Shown: positions 1-10,981 of the stretch, one piece after another
How positions within the stretch are numbered: position 1 is the first letter of the stretch
Layout: each line of letters begins with the position of its first letter
Assembly (NCBI GenBank): GCA_012026885.1
Contig: VEPL01000005.1
Coordinates: 1 to 60,872, forward strand
Direction: 5' to 3'
From: Betaproteobacteria bacterium
GTDB taxonomy: Bacteria; Pseudomonadota; Gammaproteobacteria; Burkholderiales; Rhodocyclaceae
DNA length: 60,872 bases
Program-made: the position numbers and the translations under genes
The notes under the pieces: model-generated
The model's input: the letters and a program-made list of their open reading frames with translations, nothing else
What the model was told of the DNA's origin: nothing
The model's database searches: none

Positions 1-303
1 GCAGCCGCCCCGTCGGCTGCAGAAGCGGTTGCGCGCGATGCCGCCGTTCCCGCCCCGCAGCGCCTCGAAACCGGTACCCCGGATGCGGCAGGCAGCGAGC
101 GCCGCAAGGCAGCCGGGTCGGCAACCCAGGCAGCGTCACCGGCAGCCCCGGCCGCCAAAACGCCGGAGACCGGGATCGAGGAGATCCGCGCCCTGCTGCG
201 CGCCGGTCGCAATGAGGAGGCCGCACGCCGCCTGCGCGAATTCCGCGCCGCCTGGCCCGACTACCCGCTGCCGCCCGACCTGCGCGCGTTCGCCGGCGAC
301 TGA
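1..303 (+). CDS. C-terminal fragment of an unidentified protein (5' end outside window)
   Basis: The frame is open from the first base and ends with TGA at 301-303, giving at least 100 residues. The visible part is an Ala/Pro-rich low-complexity stretch of about 55 residues, as in periplasmic linkers. A short helical tail follows, rich in Arg, Glu and Leu, ending in a segment with W-P-D-Y-P-L-P. Such a linker plus tail occurs in membrane-anchored anti-sigma-type proteins, but no diagnostic motif is visible, so I do not name it. It lies 84 bp upstream of an exported protein on the same strand and may be its operon partner. Confidence 0.55.
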   Translation, partial: AAAPSAAEAVARDAAVPAPQRLETGTPDAAGSERRKAAGSATQAASPAAPAAKTPETGIEEIRALLRAGRNEEAARRLREFRAAWPDYPLPPDLRAFAGD

Positions 304-387
304 CCTCCGCCGGCGTCGCCGGGTTTAACCCCGTTCCGGCAGGGGCACCGTTTACAGGGTCATCCTCAACCCGAAACGGAGATTGCC

Positions 388-1125
388 ATGAAGACCCTGC
401 TCGCCACCCTGCTCCTCGCCGGCGCTTGCCTGCCCGCCACGGCCGCCACCCTCGCCGATGTCGACGTCGTCGACCGCAGCACCGGACGCACGCTGGAAAC
501 CTACCGCCACCGCGGCCGCCTCTACGTCGCAGGGACGCCCGGCAACCGCTACGCGATCAGCGTGCGCAACAAGACCGGCGGGCGCATCCTGACCGTGCTC
601 TCGGTCGACGGCATCAATGCCGTCACCGGCGAAACGGCCGCCCCCGGCCAGTCCGGCTACGTGCTCTCCCCGGGGCAGGCGACGGAAGTCGCCGGCTGGC
701 GCAAGAGCCTGGCGGAGGTCGCCGCTTTCTACTTTACCCGCCTGCCGGACAGCTATGCGGCGCGTACCGACCGCCCCGAGAACGTCGGTGCGATCGGCGT
801 CGCGGTGTTCGAGGAATACCAGCCGCCGCCGGCTCCCGCGCTGCAGCTCGGGGCGCGCGAAAAGGCGGAAGCGGCCGACCAGGCAGGCGGCGCCCCGGCC
901 GCACGCGCCGCTGAATCGCGGCTGGGTACCGGCCACGGTGAACGCGTCGCCGACCCGGTCGGGCAGACCGAGTTCCGCCGCCGCGCCGACCGGCCCGCCG
1001 AAGTCATCGTGATCTACTACGACAGCCGCCCCAACCTGGTCGCCCGCGGCATCATCCCCGGCGCCCCGCGGCCGACGTATCCGAACCCCTTCCCCGGCGG
1101 CTTCGTGCCTGATCCGCGAGGCTGA
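388..1125 (+). CDS. Exported protein of unknown function, 245 aa
   Basis: The ATG at 388 follows a good ribosome binding site (GGAG at about 379). The product starts with a classical signal peptide: Lys at position 2, a Leu/Ala core, and cleavage near Ala19 after A-T-A. It is therefore probably periplasmic. Residues 20-150 form a compact domain with regularly spaced Val/Ile and Gly residues, probably beta-rich. The C-terminal third is Pro/Arg-rich and probably disordered. I recognise no catalytic motif or named family. It ends about 70 bp before leuS on the same strand. Confidence 0.7.
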   Translation: MKTLLATLLLAGACLPATAATLADVDVVDRSTGRTLETYRHRGRLYVAGTPGNRYAISVRNKTGGRILTVLSVDGINAVTGETAAPGQSGYVLSPGQATEVAGWRKSLAEVAAFYFTRLPDSYAARTDRPENVGAIGVAVFEEYQPPPAPALQLGAREKAEAADQAGGAPAARAAESRLGTGHGERVADPVGQTEFRRRADRPAEVIVIYYDSRPNLVARGIIPGAPRPTYPNPFPGGFVPDPRG

Positions 1126-1153
1126 GCGCTCCCGGACGGGGGTGCGAAGGGCG

Positions 1154-3807
<2,654 letters not shown>

Positions 3808-3815
3808 GGCCCCGC

Positions 3816-4337
3816 ATGCCCCTGACCCGCCGCCGCCTGCTCGCCCTGTTGCCCGCCGCCGCGCTCGCCGGCTGCGGCTTCCAACTGCGCGGCTCGGGCG
3901 CCGCGATGCCGTACAAGACGCTCTACATCGCCCTGCCGGAAACGGCCGACGTGCGCATCTGGATGGAGCGCTACATCAGCGCCGGCGGCCAGACCCGCAT
4001 TGTCGACAAGGCCGTCGATGCCGAGGCTGTTTTCCAGCAACTCCAGGACAGCCGGGTCAAGACCATCCTCAGCGTCAATGCCCAGGGCCGGGTGCGCGAA
4101 TACCGTCTGCAGCTGACCTACCGCTTCCGCCTCGTCGACAGCAAGGGACGCGAACTGGTCGGCCCCAACGAGATCGCGCTGTCGCGCGACGTCACCTACG
4201 ACGATTCGACGGTCCTCGCGAAGGACCTCGAAGAGGGCCTGCTCTGGCGCGACATGAACAACGATCTGGTCAACCAGGTCGTCCGCCGCCTCTCCATCAT
4301 CAAGCCGAAGAATCCCGAGCTCGAAGAGGACGACTGA
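3816..4337 (+). CDS. lptE: LPS-assembly lipoprotein LptE, 173 aa
   Basis: The outer-membrane lipoprotein that plugs and assembles the LptD barrel, which inserts lipopolysaccharide into the outer leaflet. It has a lipoprotein signal peptide with lipobox L-A-G-C (Cys20), followed by the family hallmark G-F-Q-L-R-G. The beta-rich body and acidic C-terminus are typical. It sits between leuS (8 bp upstream) and holA (TGATG overlap), a conserved proteobacterial order. Length is normal. Confidence 0.93.
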   Translation: MPLTRRRLLALLPAAALAGCGFQLRGSGAAMPYKTLYIALPETADVRIWMERYISAGGQTRIVDKAVDAEAVFQQLQDSRVKTILSVNAQGRVREYRLQLTYRFRLVDSKGRELVGPNEIALSRDVTYDDSTVLAKDLEEGLLWRDMNNDLVNQVVRRLSIIKPKNPELEEDD

Positions 4338-5353
4338 TGCAACTGCGCGCGGAACAGCTCGCCGCCCATCTCGAACGGGAGCTGCGTCCGCTCTACGTGC
4401 TTCACGGCGACGACCCGTTGCTGGTCATCGAGGCGGCCGACGCCATTCGCGCCAAGGCGCGCGCCGCCGGCTACAGCGAGCGCGAAGTGCTGACGGTACT
4501 GCCGCATTTCGACTGGAACCAGCTTCTCGCCGCCGGCGGCAACCTGTCGCTGTTCGGCGACCGCAAGCTGGTCGACCTGCGCATCCCGGGCGGCAAGCCG
4601 GGCAAGGAGGGGAGCGCCGCACTGCAGGCGTGGTGCGCGCAGCTGTCGGCCGACACGCTCCTGCTGGTAACACTGCCGGAGCTGGACTGGCGCGAGGAAA
4701 AGGCTGCCTGGTTTACCGCGCTGGCCGACGCCGGCGTCGCCGTCAAGCTGGTGGCACCGCCGCTGGCCGAACTGCCCGGCTGGTTGGCCGGCCGCCTGCG
4801 GCGCCAGCAGCAAAGCGCCGAGCTCGACAGCCTGAAGTTCATCGCCGAGCGGGTCGAGGGCAACCTGCTTGCCGCCCACCAGGAAATACAGAAACTCGGC
4901 CTGCTCTACCCGCCGGGTCCGCTGACCGAAACGCAGGTGCGCGACGCCGTGCTCGACGTCGCCCGCTATGACCTCGACGGGCTACGCGACGCGCTGCTCG
5001 CCGGCGAACCGGGGCGGGTCGCGCGCATCGTCGACGGCCTCTTCCAGGAGGGCGAGCCGCCGCCGTTGATCTTGTGGGCCTTCACCGAGCAGATCCGCGC
5101 GCTCGCCGGCATGCGCCGGGGACTGGACGGCGGACGCCCGCTCGACGGGCTGCTCAAGGAAGCACGCATCTGGGGCCCGCGCCAGGCGCTGGCGAAAAAG
5201 GCGCTGCAACGGTTGTCGACCGTAACCCTCGCCGAGGCCCTGCGCCGCGCGGAAGCGATCGATCGTCTCATCAAGGGAATCGGGCAAGGCTCCTTGCGCG
5301 AGGAATTCACGCGCCTCGGCCTGCTCCTGTGCACGCCGCGCGCGGCGGCGTGA
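4337..5353 (+). CDS. holA: DNA polymerase III subunit delta, 338 aa
   Basis: The delta subunit of the clamp loader, which opens the beta sliding clamp during replication. The N-terminal fold starts with residues like Q-L-R-A-E-Q-L and L-Y-V-L-H-G-D-D-P-L-L, the usual opening of HolA. An AAA+-like domain without a Walker A motif and a helical collar domain follow. The start codon overlaps the lptE stop (TGATG), implying translational coupling. Sequence conservation in this family is low, but length and position after lptE support the call. Confidence 0.93.
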   Translation: MQLRAEQLAAHLERELRPLYVLHGDDPLLVIEAADAIRAKARAAGYSEREVLTVLPHFDWNQLLAAGGNLSLFGDRKLVDLRIPGGKPGKEGSAALQAWCAQLSADTLLLVTLPELDWREEKAAWFTALADAGVAVKLVAPPLAELPGWLAGRLRRQQQSAELDSLKFIAERVEGNLLAAHQEIQKLGLLYPPGPLTETQVRDAVLDVARYDLDGLRDALLAGEPGRVARIVDGLFQEGEPPPLILWAFTEQIRALAGMRRGLDGGRPLDGLLKEARIWGPRQALAKKALQRLSTVTLAEALRRAEAIDRLIKGIGQGSLREEFTRLGLLLCTPRAAA

Positions 5354-5360
5354 AAGCGGC

Positions 5361-5591
5361 TCAGGCCGCCTTGGTGTCGCTGTCCGGCTCGAGGTCTTCC
5401 CAGAGGCAGGCACGCTCGGCCTGCATCGGATGAAGGCCGGACTTGGCGGTCTCGGTAACGAGGCACTGACCTTCACAGCAGTCATCAACGACGACGAGCT
5501 TCAACTCGCCGTCGACGCGGCGCTCGCCATCCCAGTACGAGCAGGTCGCGCAAACCTTTAGCTCGGCAGGCAAAATCAGTTTTTCCGGCAT
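5361..5591 (-). CDS. Small cysteine-rich protein of unknown function, 76 aa
   Basis: A short frame opposite to holA and proA, ending 7 bp from the holA stop. It contains six Cys: a C-A-T-C-S-Y-W-D-G segment near residues 14-22, a C-C-E-G-Q-C cluster near 38-43, and one Cys near residue 62 before W-E-D-L. The spacing suggests a metal-binding knuckle. The C-terminus is acidic. The lack of a signal peptide suggests a cytoplasmic protein. The start ATG (5591) has a purine-rich stretch before it. I do not recognise a named family; a role in metal or redox handling would be a guess. Confidence 0.65.
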   Translation of the reverse strand: MPEKLILPAELKVCATCSYWDGERRVDGELKLVVVDDCCEGQCLVTETAKSGLHPMQAERACLWEDLEPDSDTKAA

Positions 5592-5671
5592 TGTTTCCTC
5601 GGCGGATAACCCCATGCGTGATGCGGATAAGAGTTTAACGCCTTGCGGAAGTTCCCGCGATTTCGGCCGGC

Positions 5672-5677
5672 TATAAT
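5672..5677 (+). promoter_or_regulatory. proA -10 box
   Basis: A perfect TATAAT lies 31 bp upstream of the proA start. A possible TTGCGG at 5643-5648 is 23 bp away, too far for a normal -35 element. After TATAAT comes GGGA and then CTTTGCC, close to but not at the CTTT spacing of other promoters in this window. Confidence 0.45.
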
Positions 5678-5708
5678 GGGACTTTGCCTCCTCACTGCAC
5701 CTGCCACC

Positions 5709-6965
5709 ATGGACATCAAGGACTACATGCAGGCCGTCGGCCGCCAGGCACGCGCCGCCTCGCGCCGATTGGCGATGGCCAGCACGGCCGAGAAGAACGC
5801 CGCGCTGCTGCACATCGCCGCCGCCATCCGCCGCAAGAAGGCGGCGCTGGTCGCCGCCAATGCCGAGGATCTGGCCGCCGCCCGCGCTGCCGGGCTCGAT
5901 ACCGCCCTGCTCGATCGCCTGACGCTGAGCGAGAAAGGCGTCGACGGCATGGCCGAAGGTGTCGAGCAGGTCGCCAAGCTGCCTGACCCGATCGGCGAGA
6001 TGACGGACATCAAGTACCGCCCCTCCGGCATCCAGGTCGGCAAGATGCGTGTGCCGCTCGGCGTCATCGGCATCATCTACGAAGCGCGTCCGAATGTGAC
6101 GGCCGATGCCGCGGCGCTCTGCCTCAAGTCCGGCAACGCCGCCATCCTGCGCGGCGGTTCCGAGGCGATCCGCTCCAACCGCGCCATCGCCACGCTTGTG
6201 CAGGAAGGCCTGCAGGCCGCCGGCCTGCCTGCCGAGTGCGTGCAGGTCATCGATACCACCGACCGCTCCGCCGTCGGCGAGCTGATCACCATGCGCGAAT
6301 TCGTCGATGTCATCGTGCCGCGCGGCGGCAAGGGACTGATCGCCCGCCTGCTCGCCGAATCGCGCGTGCCGATGATCCAGCACCTCGACGGCAACTGCCA
6401 TGTCTACCTGGACGAGGACGCCGACCCGAACAAGGCGCTCAGGATAGTCGAGAACGCCAAGACCCAGCGCTACGGCACCTGCAACACCGCCGAATCGCTG
6501 CTCGTCGACCGCACGGTGGCCGCCATGCTGTTGCCGCCCATTGCCGCCATGCTGCTCGGCAAGGGCGTCGAGATCCGCGGTTGCGACGAGACGCGCTGCC
6601 TCGTTCCCGATGCCGTCCCGGCCACCGAGGAAGACTACGCCACCGAGTATCTGGCCCCGGTCATTTCGGTCAAGGTCGTCGCCGGCATCGACGAGGCCAT
6701 CGAACACATCAACCGCTATTCGTCGCACCATACCGACGCCATCGTCACCGACAACCATCCGAAGGCGATGCGCTTCCTGCGCGAGGTCGATTCCGCATCG
6801 GTGATGATCAACGCCTCGACGCGCTTCGCCGACGGCTTCGAGTACGGGCTGGGCGCCGAGATCGGCATTTCGACCGACAAGATCCACGCCCGCGGCCCGG
6901 TCGGCCTCGAGGGACTGACCAGCCAGAAGTGGGTCGTCCTCGGCGACGGCCACGTTCGCGGCTGA
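5709..6965 (+). CDS. proA: Gamma-glutamyl phosphate reductase, 418 aa
   Basis: Second step of proline synthesis: NADPH-dependent reduction of gamma-glutamyl phosphate to glutamate semialdehyde, in the cytoplasm. The aldehyde-dehydrogenase-like fold is evident from [10 protein letters not shown] near residue 120, the catalytic Cys in Y-G-T-C-N-T-A-E-S near residue 260, and the C-terminal [17 protein letters not shown] segment. The start is the ATG that opens M-D-I-K-D-Y-M; an earlier in-frame codon at 5643 lies upstream of the -10 box. proB is not in this window. Confidence 0.97.
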   Translation: MDIKDYMQAVGRQARAASRRLAMASTAEKNAALLHIAAAIRRKKAALVAANAEDLAAARAAGLDTALLDRLTLSEKGVDGMAEGVEQVAKLPDPIGEMTDIKYRPSGIQVGKMRVPLGVIGIIYEARPNVTADAAALCLKSGNAAILRGGSEAIRSNRAIATLVQEGLQAAGLPAECVQVIDTTDRSAVGELITMREFVDVIVPRGGKGLIARLLAESRVPMIQHLDGNCHVYLDEDADPNKALRIVENAKTQRYGTCNTAESLLVDRTVAAMLLPPIAAMLLGKGVEIRGCDETRCLVPDAVPATEEDYATEYLAPVISVKVVAGIDEAIEHINRYSSHHTDAIVTDNHPKAMRFLREVDSASVMINASTRFADGFEYGLGAEIGISTDKIHARGPVGLEGLTSQKWVVLGDGHVRG

Positions 6966-6984
6966 GCATTTCCGGCATATTCCG

Positions 6985-6996
6985 GCGGTCGACCGC
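6985..6996. repeat. Palindrome GCGGTCGACCGC, copy 1
   Basis: A perfect 12-bp palindrome in the short gap between proA and ogt, followed by AACAGGAGG, which supplies the ogt ribosome binding site. An identical palindrome lies between folB and plsY, and 11/12 matches occur near 17435 and 33738. Confidence 0.5.
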
Positions 6997-7010
6997 AACA
7001 GGAGGCAAGC

Positions 7011-7502
7011 ATGGCTGAAGCGGACTACCAGGCAATCGTCGCTGCCCCCGGCTTCGTCCTCGGCGTCCGCTGCGACGACGACGAGATCGTCGAGATCGCC
7101 TTCCTGCCACCGCAGCCCGAAGTCGCCCCGGCCAATGCCCTCGCCGCCGAGGCGGCGCGCCAGTTGCGCTCCTGGCTGGCCGACCCCGGCTTCGTCTTCG
7201 GCCTGCCGCTGCGCCCTTCCGGCACCGCCTTCCAGCGCCGCGTCTGGCAGCAGATCGCGGCTATCCCGGAAGGGCAGGTGCGCACCTACGGCGACCTCGC
7301 CCGGGCCCTGAACAACGCCCCGCGCGCCGTCGGCCAGGCCTGCGGCGCCAACCCTTTTCCGCTGGTCGTCCCCTGCCACCGCGTCATCGCCGCCGGCGGC
7401 GGACTCGGCGGCTTCGCCCGCCACGGTGGCGGCTTCCTGCTCGACGTCAAGCGCTGGCTGCTCGCCCATGAAGGCCACCGGACCGGCACCGCGGCCGGCT
7501 GA
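7011..7502 (+). CDS. ogt: Methylated-DNA--protein-cysteine methyltransferase, 163 aa
   Basis: A suicide repair enzyme that moves methyl groups from O6-methylguanine in DNA to its own Cys. The active site is P-C-H-R-V with Cys122. It is preceded by the helix-turn-helix region containing R-T-Y-G-D-L-A-R-A and the A-V-G-Q-A-C-G-A-N-P segment. The length fits the two-domain Ogt form without an AraC-type domain. Its 3' end overlaps xerD by 35 bp in another frame. Confidence 0.93.
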   Translation: MAEADYQAIVAAPGFVLGVRCDDDEIVEIAFLPPQPEVAPANALAAEAARQLRSWLADPGFVFGLPLRPSGTAFQRRVWQQIAAIPEGQVRTYGDLARALNNAPRAVGQACGANPFPLVVPCHRVIAAGGGLGGFARHGGGFLLDVKRWLLAHEGHRTGTAAG

Positions 7503-8388
7503 CCAGGCCGAGATCGACGCCTTCTGCGACGCCATCTGGCTCGAGGACGGGCTGGCGAAGGCGACGCTGTCCAGCTACCGCTCCGACCTCGAACGCCTCG
7601 CCGCCTGGCTCGCCGCCTCCGCCGCCGAACCGCTGCTCGATGCACGCGAGGCGACGCTGGTCGCCTTCGTCGCCCGCCTCGCCCGGGAAAAACGCGCCAG
7701 CTCGCAGTCGCGCTACCTGTCCACCCTGCGCCGCTTCTACCGCTGGCAGGTCGCGCGCGGGCGCCTCTCCGCCGACCCGACGCTCAAGCTGGCCAACCCG
7801 GTGCGCCCGTCGCGCCTGCCCAAGGTCATGTCCGAACGCCAGGTCGAGACCCTGCTCGACGCTCCCGACCTCGCCACCCCGCTCGGCCTGCGCGACCGGG
7901 CCATGCTCGAGACGCTCTACGCCACCGGCTTGCGCGTCTCCGAACTGGTCAACCTCAAGCTGTACGAGATCGGCTTCAACGACGGGGTGCTGCGCGTCCT
8001 CGGCAAGGGCAGCAAGGAACGCCTGGTACCGCTCGGCGAGGTCGCCCGCGACTGGCTCGGCCGCTACCTGCGCGAAGCGCGCCCGGACATCCTCGCCGGC
8101 CGCCAGGCCGACGCCCTGTTCGTTACCGGCCGGGGCGGCGTGATGACCCGCCAGGCCTTCTGGCAGCTGGTCAAGCGCTACGCCCTGCGCGCCGGCATCG
8201 ATCCGGCGAAGCTGTCGCCGCATGTCCTGCGCCATGCCTTCGCCACCCATTTGCTGAACCACGGCGCCGACCTGCGCGTCGTGCAACTGCTGCTCGGCCA
8301 CGCCGACATCTCGACGACGCAGATCTACACCCACGTCGCGCGCGAGCGGCTGAAGTCGCTGCATGCCCAACACCACCCGCGCGGCTGA
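7468..8388 (+). CDS. xerD: Site-specific tyrosine recombinase XerD, 306 aa
   Basis: Acts with XerC at the chromosomal dif site to resolve chromosome dimers. The N-terminal SAM-like core-binding domain covers about residues 10-95. The catalytic domain carries the tyrosine-recombinase set: Arg156 (T-G-L-R-V-S-E-L), Lys in G-K-G-S-K-E-R, His252 and Arg255 (H-V-L-R-H-A-F), His278 (L-G-H-A-D) and nucleophile Tyr287 (Q-I-Y-T-H-V). The chosen ATG at 7468 gives the usual length and overlaps ogt. Its place in a housekeeping cluster argues against a phage integrase. Confidence 0.93.
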   Translation: MKATGPAPRPADQAEIDAFCDAIWLEDGLAKATLSSYRSDLERLAAWLAASAAEPLLDAREATLVAFVARLAREKRASSQSRYLSTLRRFYRWQVARGRLSADPTLKLANPVRPSRLPKVMSERQVETLLDAPDLATPLGLRDRAMLETLYATGLRVSELVNLKLYEIGFNDGVLRVLGKGSKERLVPLGEVARDWLGRYLREARPDILAGRQADALFVTGRGGVMTRQAFWQLVKRYALRAGIDPAKLSPHVLRHAFATHLLNHGADLRVVQLLLGHADISTTQIYTHVARERLKSLHAQHHPRG

Positions 8389-8394
8389 ACCCCG

Positions 8395-8886
8395 ATGAGC
8401 AAGCCCGAACACGCCCCCGAAACGCCGGCGACGAAATTCCTCAAGGCCCACAAGGTGCCTTTCTCGACCCACCTTTACGCCTACGAGGAACATGGCGGCA
8501 CCCGGGTTTCCGCCCGCGAGCTGAACGTCGACGAGCACGCCGTGGTCAAGACGCTGGTCTTCGAGGACGAAAACGCGAAGCCGCTGATCGTGCTGATGCA
8601 CGGCGACTGCAAGGTATCGGCCAAGGAGCTGGCCCGTCAGGCCGGCTGCAAGAAGGTGGAGCCTTGCAAGCCCGAGGTCGCCAACCGGCACACCGGCTTC
8701 CTGGTCGGCGGCACCAGCCCGTTCGGGACGAAGAAGGCGCTGCCGGTATTCCTCGAGCGCAGCATCCTCGACCTGCCGCTGATCTACATCAACGGCGGGC
8801 GGCGCGGCTTCCTGGTCGGCATCCATCCGCACGACCTCGTGCGCACCCTGAACCCGAAGGCGGTCGCGGTGGCACTGGCCGCGTGA
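8395..8886 (+). CDS. ybaK: YbaK/EbsC-type Cys-tRNA(Pro) deacylase, 163 aa
   Basis: A free-standing trans-editing enzyme that hydrolyses mischarged Cys-tRNA-Pro. The YbaK fold is recognisable from K-T-L-V-F near residue 58, the H-G-D-C-K-V-S-A-K-E-L segment with the conserved Lys, the G-G-T-S-P-F-G loop and the I-N-G-G-R-R-G-F-L-V end. It starts 7 bp after the xerD stop and is probably cotranscribed. Length is typical. Confidence 0.9.
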   Translation: MSKPEHAPETPATKFLKAHKVPFSTHLYAYEEHGGTRVSARELNVDEHAVVKTLVFEDENAKPLIVLMHGDCKVSAKELARQAGCKKVEPCKPEVANRHTGFLVGGTSPFGTKKALPVFLERSILDLPLIYINGGRRGFLVGIHPHDLVRTLNPKAVAVALAA

Positions 8887-8900
8887 TTGTTTTTGCAAAT

Positions 8901-8925
8901 CCAATCGATTTGCACAATCGATTGG
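8901..8925. promoter_or_regulatory. Perfect inverted repeat, probable operator of the ZIP transporter gene
   Basis: Two 10-base arms, CCAATCGATT at 8901-8910 and AATCGATTGG at 8916-8925, are separated by five bases. The element is AT-richer than its surroundings and lies in the 91-bp gap before the ZIP-family gene. The dyad geometry fits a dimeric repressor or activator. I cannot assign it to a known regulator. Confidence 0.65.
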
Positions 8926-8977
8926 AGCTATTGTCCATGGCACCGTATCTTTCTCCCAACAACAGGGGAGCATCGCC

Positions 8978-9853
8978 ATGTCCGAAATCGTCATCCGCCA
9001 CTATGCCCGGCCCACACGTCGCCGCCCCCTGTGGGCCGGCATCGCCATGGCCGTCGTCGCGCTCGCCTTCGCCGTCGAGCAGTCGGCGCAATGGCTCGCC
9101 GCCAACCCGATGGCAGCGCGCGGGTTGGGTGCGAGCCTGCTGGCCGGGCTCGCTACCGGCCTCGGGGCGCTCCCCGTCCTCTTCCTGAAGCGTCCGCCAC
9201 AGCGCTGGATGGCGCCGCTCCTGGGCGTCGCCGGCGGCATGATGCTGGCGGCCGCCTGCTTCTCGCTGGCGCTGCCCGCCCTGGAAGCGGCGGCGACCGG
9301 CCCGCAACCGCTGCTCGTCGGCATGGCCGCCATCGCGGCCGGACTGGCCGGGGCACTGGCCATACAGACACTCGACCAACGCACGCGGCACGCGCATGTC
9401 GAGGCGGTGGATGCCGTCGGCGGAAAACCGCAACTGGCCCTCGTTGTCGCCGCCATCGCCATCCACAACCTGCCCGAGGGAGTGGCCGTCGGCACTGCCG
9501 TGAGCGCCGGCGTCGATCACGGCATGAGCCTGGGCATCGCCCTGCAGAACATTCCCGAAGGCTGGATCGTGGCGAGCGCCCTCGTCATGCTCGGGGCGGG
9601 GCCGTGGAAGGCAGCCTTGACGGCGCTCGCCACCGGGCTCGTCGAACCGGTGGGCGGCCTATTCGGGGCCTTCGCCGGCACGCTGGCCGGTGCCGCGCTG
9701 CCGCTCGCGCTGGCCGCGGCCGCCGGGGCGATGACCTGGGTCGTCCTGCATGAACTGGCCCCGGCCGCCTTGCGCGGGACGCGCCGCCTGAACGGCGCCG
9801 CCTCACTGGCGGGCGGGTTCGTGGCGATGTCCGCCCTGGCCTTCGTGGCCTGA
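8978..9853 (+). CDS. ZIP-family metal cation transporter, 291 aa
   Basis: An inner-membrane transporter for zinc or a related divalent metal, of the ZupT/GufA type. It has about eight hydrophobic segments. The family's metal-site helices are visible as H-N-L-P-E-G-V-A-V-G near residue 166 and Q-N-I-P-E-G-W near residue 190, plus H-E-L-A-P near residue 257. A GGGGAG ribosome binding site precedes the ATG. The inverted repeat at 8901-8925 suggests control by metal or stress. Substrate is inferred from the family only. Confidence 0.85.
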   Translation: MSEIVIRHYARPTRRRPLWAGIAMAVVALAFAVEQSAQWLAANPMAARGLGASLLAGLATGLGALPVLFLKRPPQRWMAPLLGVAGGMMLAAACFSLALPALEAAATGPQPLLVGMAAIAAGLAGALAIQTLDQRTRHAHVEAVDAVGGKPQLALVVAAIAIHNLPEGVAVGTAVSAGVDHGMSLGIALQNIPEGWIVASALVMLGAGPWKAALTALATGLVEPVGGLFGAFAGTLAGAALPLALAAAAGAMTWVVLHELAPAALRGTRRLNGAASLAGGFVAMSALAFVA

Positions 9854-9860
9854 ACCGGCC

Positions 9861-10211
9861 TCAGATCGAACGTTCGATGATGACGCCGACGCGGCGCACG
9901 CCCGGCATCATCCCGAGCTTGGCGACCGACACGCGCACCCACTGGGCGGCGAAGTTCTCGAGCAGGAAGGTGGCGATGTGCTCGGCCAGCTTCTCGAGCA
10001 GGTTGAAATGGACGCCGGCGAGGTCGGCACGCACACGCTCGACGACCACGGCATAGTCCACGGTGTCGCGGATGTCGTCGCTGGCGCCGGCGGAGGCGGT
10101 CGACACCCCGATCTGCAGCGAGATCTCGACGGTTTGCGCCGCCGCCTTCTCGCGCGGGTAGATGCCGACCCAGGTTTCGGCGCGCATCTCGTCGATGAAA
10201 ATGATGTCCAT
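9861..10211 (-). CDS. folB: Dihydroneopterin aldolase, 116 aa
   Basis: Cleaves 7,8-dihydroneopterin to 6-hydroxymethyl-dihydropterin in folate synthesis. It opens with [18 protein letters not shown], the usual FolB start. The conserved Glu of the pterin site is in the first strand, the active-site Tyr in D-Y-A-V-V, and the Lys in V-S-V-A-K-L-G. Length is typical. It is divergent from plsY, with only 77 bp between the starts. Confidence 0.95.
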   Translation of the reverse strand: MDIIFIDEMRAETWVGIYPREKAAAQTVEISLQIGVSTASAGASDDIRDTVDYAVVVERVRADLAGVHFNLLEKLAEHIATFLLENFAAQWVRVSVAKLGMMPGVRRVGVIIERSI

Positions 10212-10214
10212 GGG

Positions 10215-10226
10215 GCGGTCGACCGC
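10215..10226. repeat. Palindrome GCGGTCGACCGC, copy 2
   Basis: A second perfect copy of the 12-bp palindrome, in the divergent folB-plsY gap just upstream of the folB start. Being shared with the proA-ogt gap, it looks like a small dispersed intergenic element rather than a gene-specific operator. Confidence 0.5.
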
Positions 10227-10288
10227 AGCAGGCGTGTAGAATTGGCCGCGATTGTACTCCAGCGCCCGGTTGCGCCCGCCCCCGCCCC

Positions 10289-10888
10289 ATGCAGATCGCC
10301 CTCGCCGTTTTTGCCGCCTACCTGCTCGGCTCCGTCCCTTTCGCCGTGATCTCCTCGAAGCTGTTCGGGCTCGCCGACCCGCGCAGCTATGGTTCCGGCA
10401 ACCCCGGCGCCACCAACGTACTGCGCAGCGGCAACAAGAAGGCGGCGCTGCTCACGCTGATCGGCGATGCGCTCAAGGGGGTCGTCGCCGTGCTCGCGGC
10501 CCGCCATTTCGGCCTTTCCGACACCGTCGTCGCCCTCGTCGCGCTCGCCGTCTTCCTCGGCCACCTCTATCCGGTGTTCCTGAAGTTCAAGGGAGGCAAG
10601 GGCGTCGCCACGGCCGCCGGCGTGCTGCTCGCGCTCGACCCGGTCCTCGGCCTCGTCACGCTCGGCATGTGGCTGCTCGTCGCCTACGTCTCGCGCTATT
10701 CCTCGCTTGCCGCGCTCGCCGCCGCGGCCACGGCACCGCTAACCTCGGCGCTGCTGCATGGCGCCAGCCACCAGACCATCGTCGTCGGCCTGCTCGGCAT
10801 GGCGCTGATCGGCAAGCACTGGCAGAACATCCAGCGGCTTCTTGCCGGCCAGGAATCGAAAATCGGCAGCAAGAAGGCCCGCCCGTAG
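10289..10888 (+). CDS. plsY: Acyl-phosphate:glycerol-3-phosphate acyltransferase PlsY, 199 aa
   Basis: Inner-membrane enzyme making lysophosphatidic acid from acyl-phosphate and glycerol-3-phosphate. It has about five membrane segments and the three PlsY motifs: [11 protein letters not shown] near residue 32, the [18 protein letters not shown] loop near 90-107, and [10 protein letters not shown] near the end. Length is typical. Divergence from folB is a known proteobacterial arrangement. Confidence 0.95.
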   Translation: MQIALAVFAAYLLGSVPFAVISSKLFGLADPRSYGSGNPGATNVLRSGNKKAALLTLIGDALKGVVAVLAARHFGLSDTVVALVALAVFLGHLYPVFLKFKGGKGVATAAGVLLALDPVLGLVTLGMWLLVAYVSRYSSLAALAAAATAPLTSALLHGASHQTIVVGLLGMALIGKHWQNIQRLLAGQESKIGSKKARP

Positions 10889-10981
10889 CGATACTGCCCG
10901 GCGCGAACCCGACGGGTTGCTTGCCGCGTTCCGGGAGGAAGCTCGCACCGCAGGCGTCGCTTGCCGTGTCGTCCGGCGCAA

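Noticed and set aside
5361..7535. 724-codon minus-strand frame across proA and ogt
   Set aside because: Only its last 76 codons make a plausible protein. The rest is the mirror of proA and ogt.
7468..8388. xerD as a phage or island integrase
   Set aside because: It has the size and context of chromosomal XerD, with no attachment site, excisionase or tRNA nearby.
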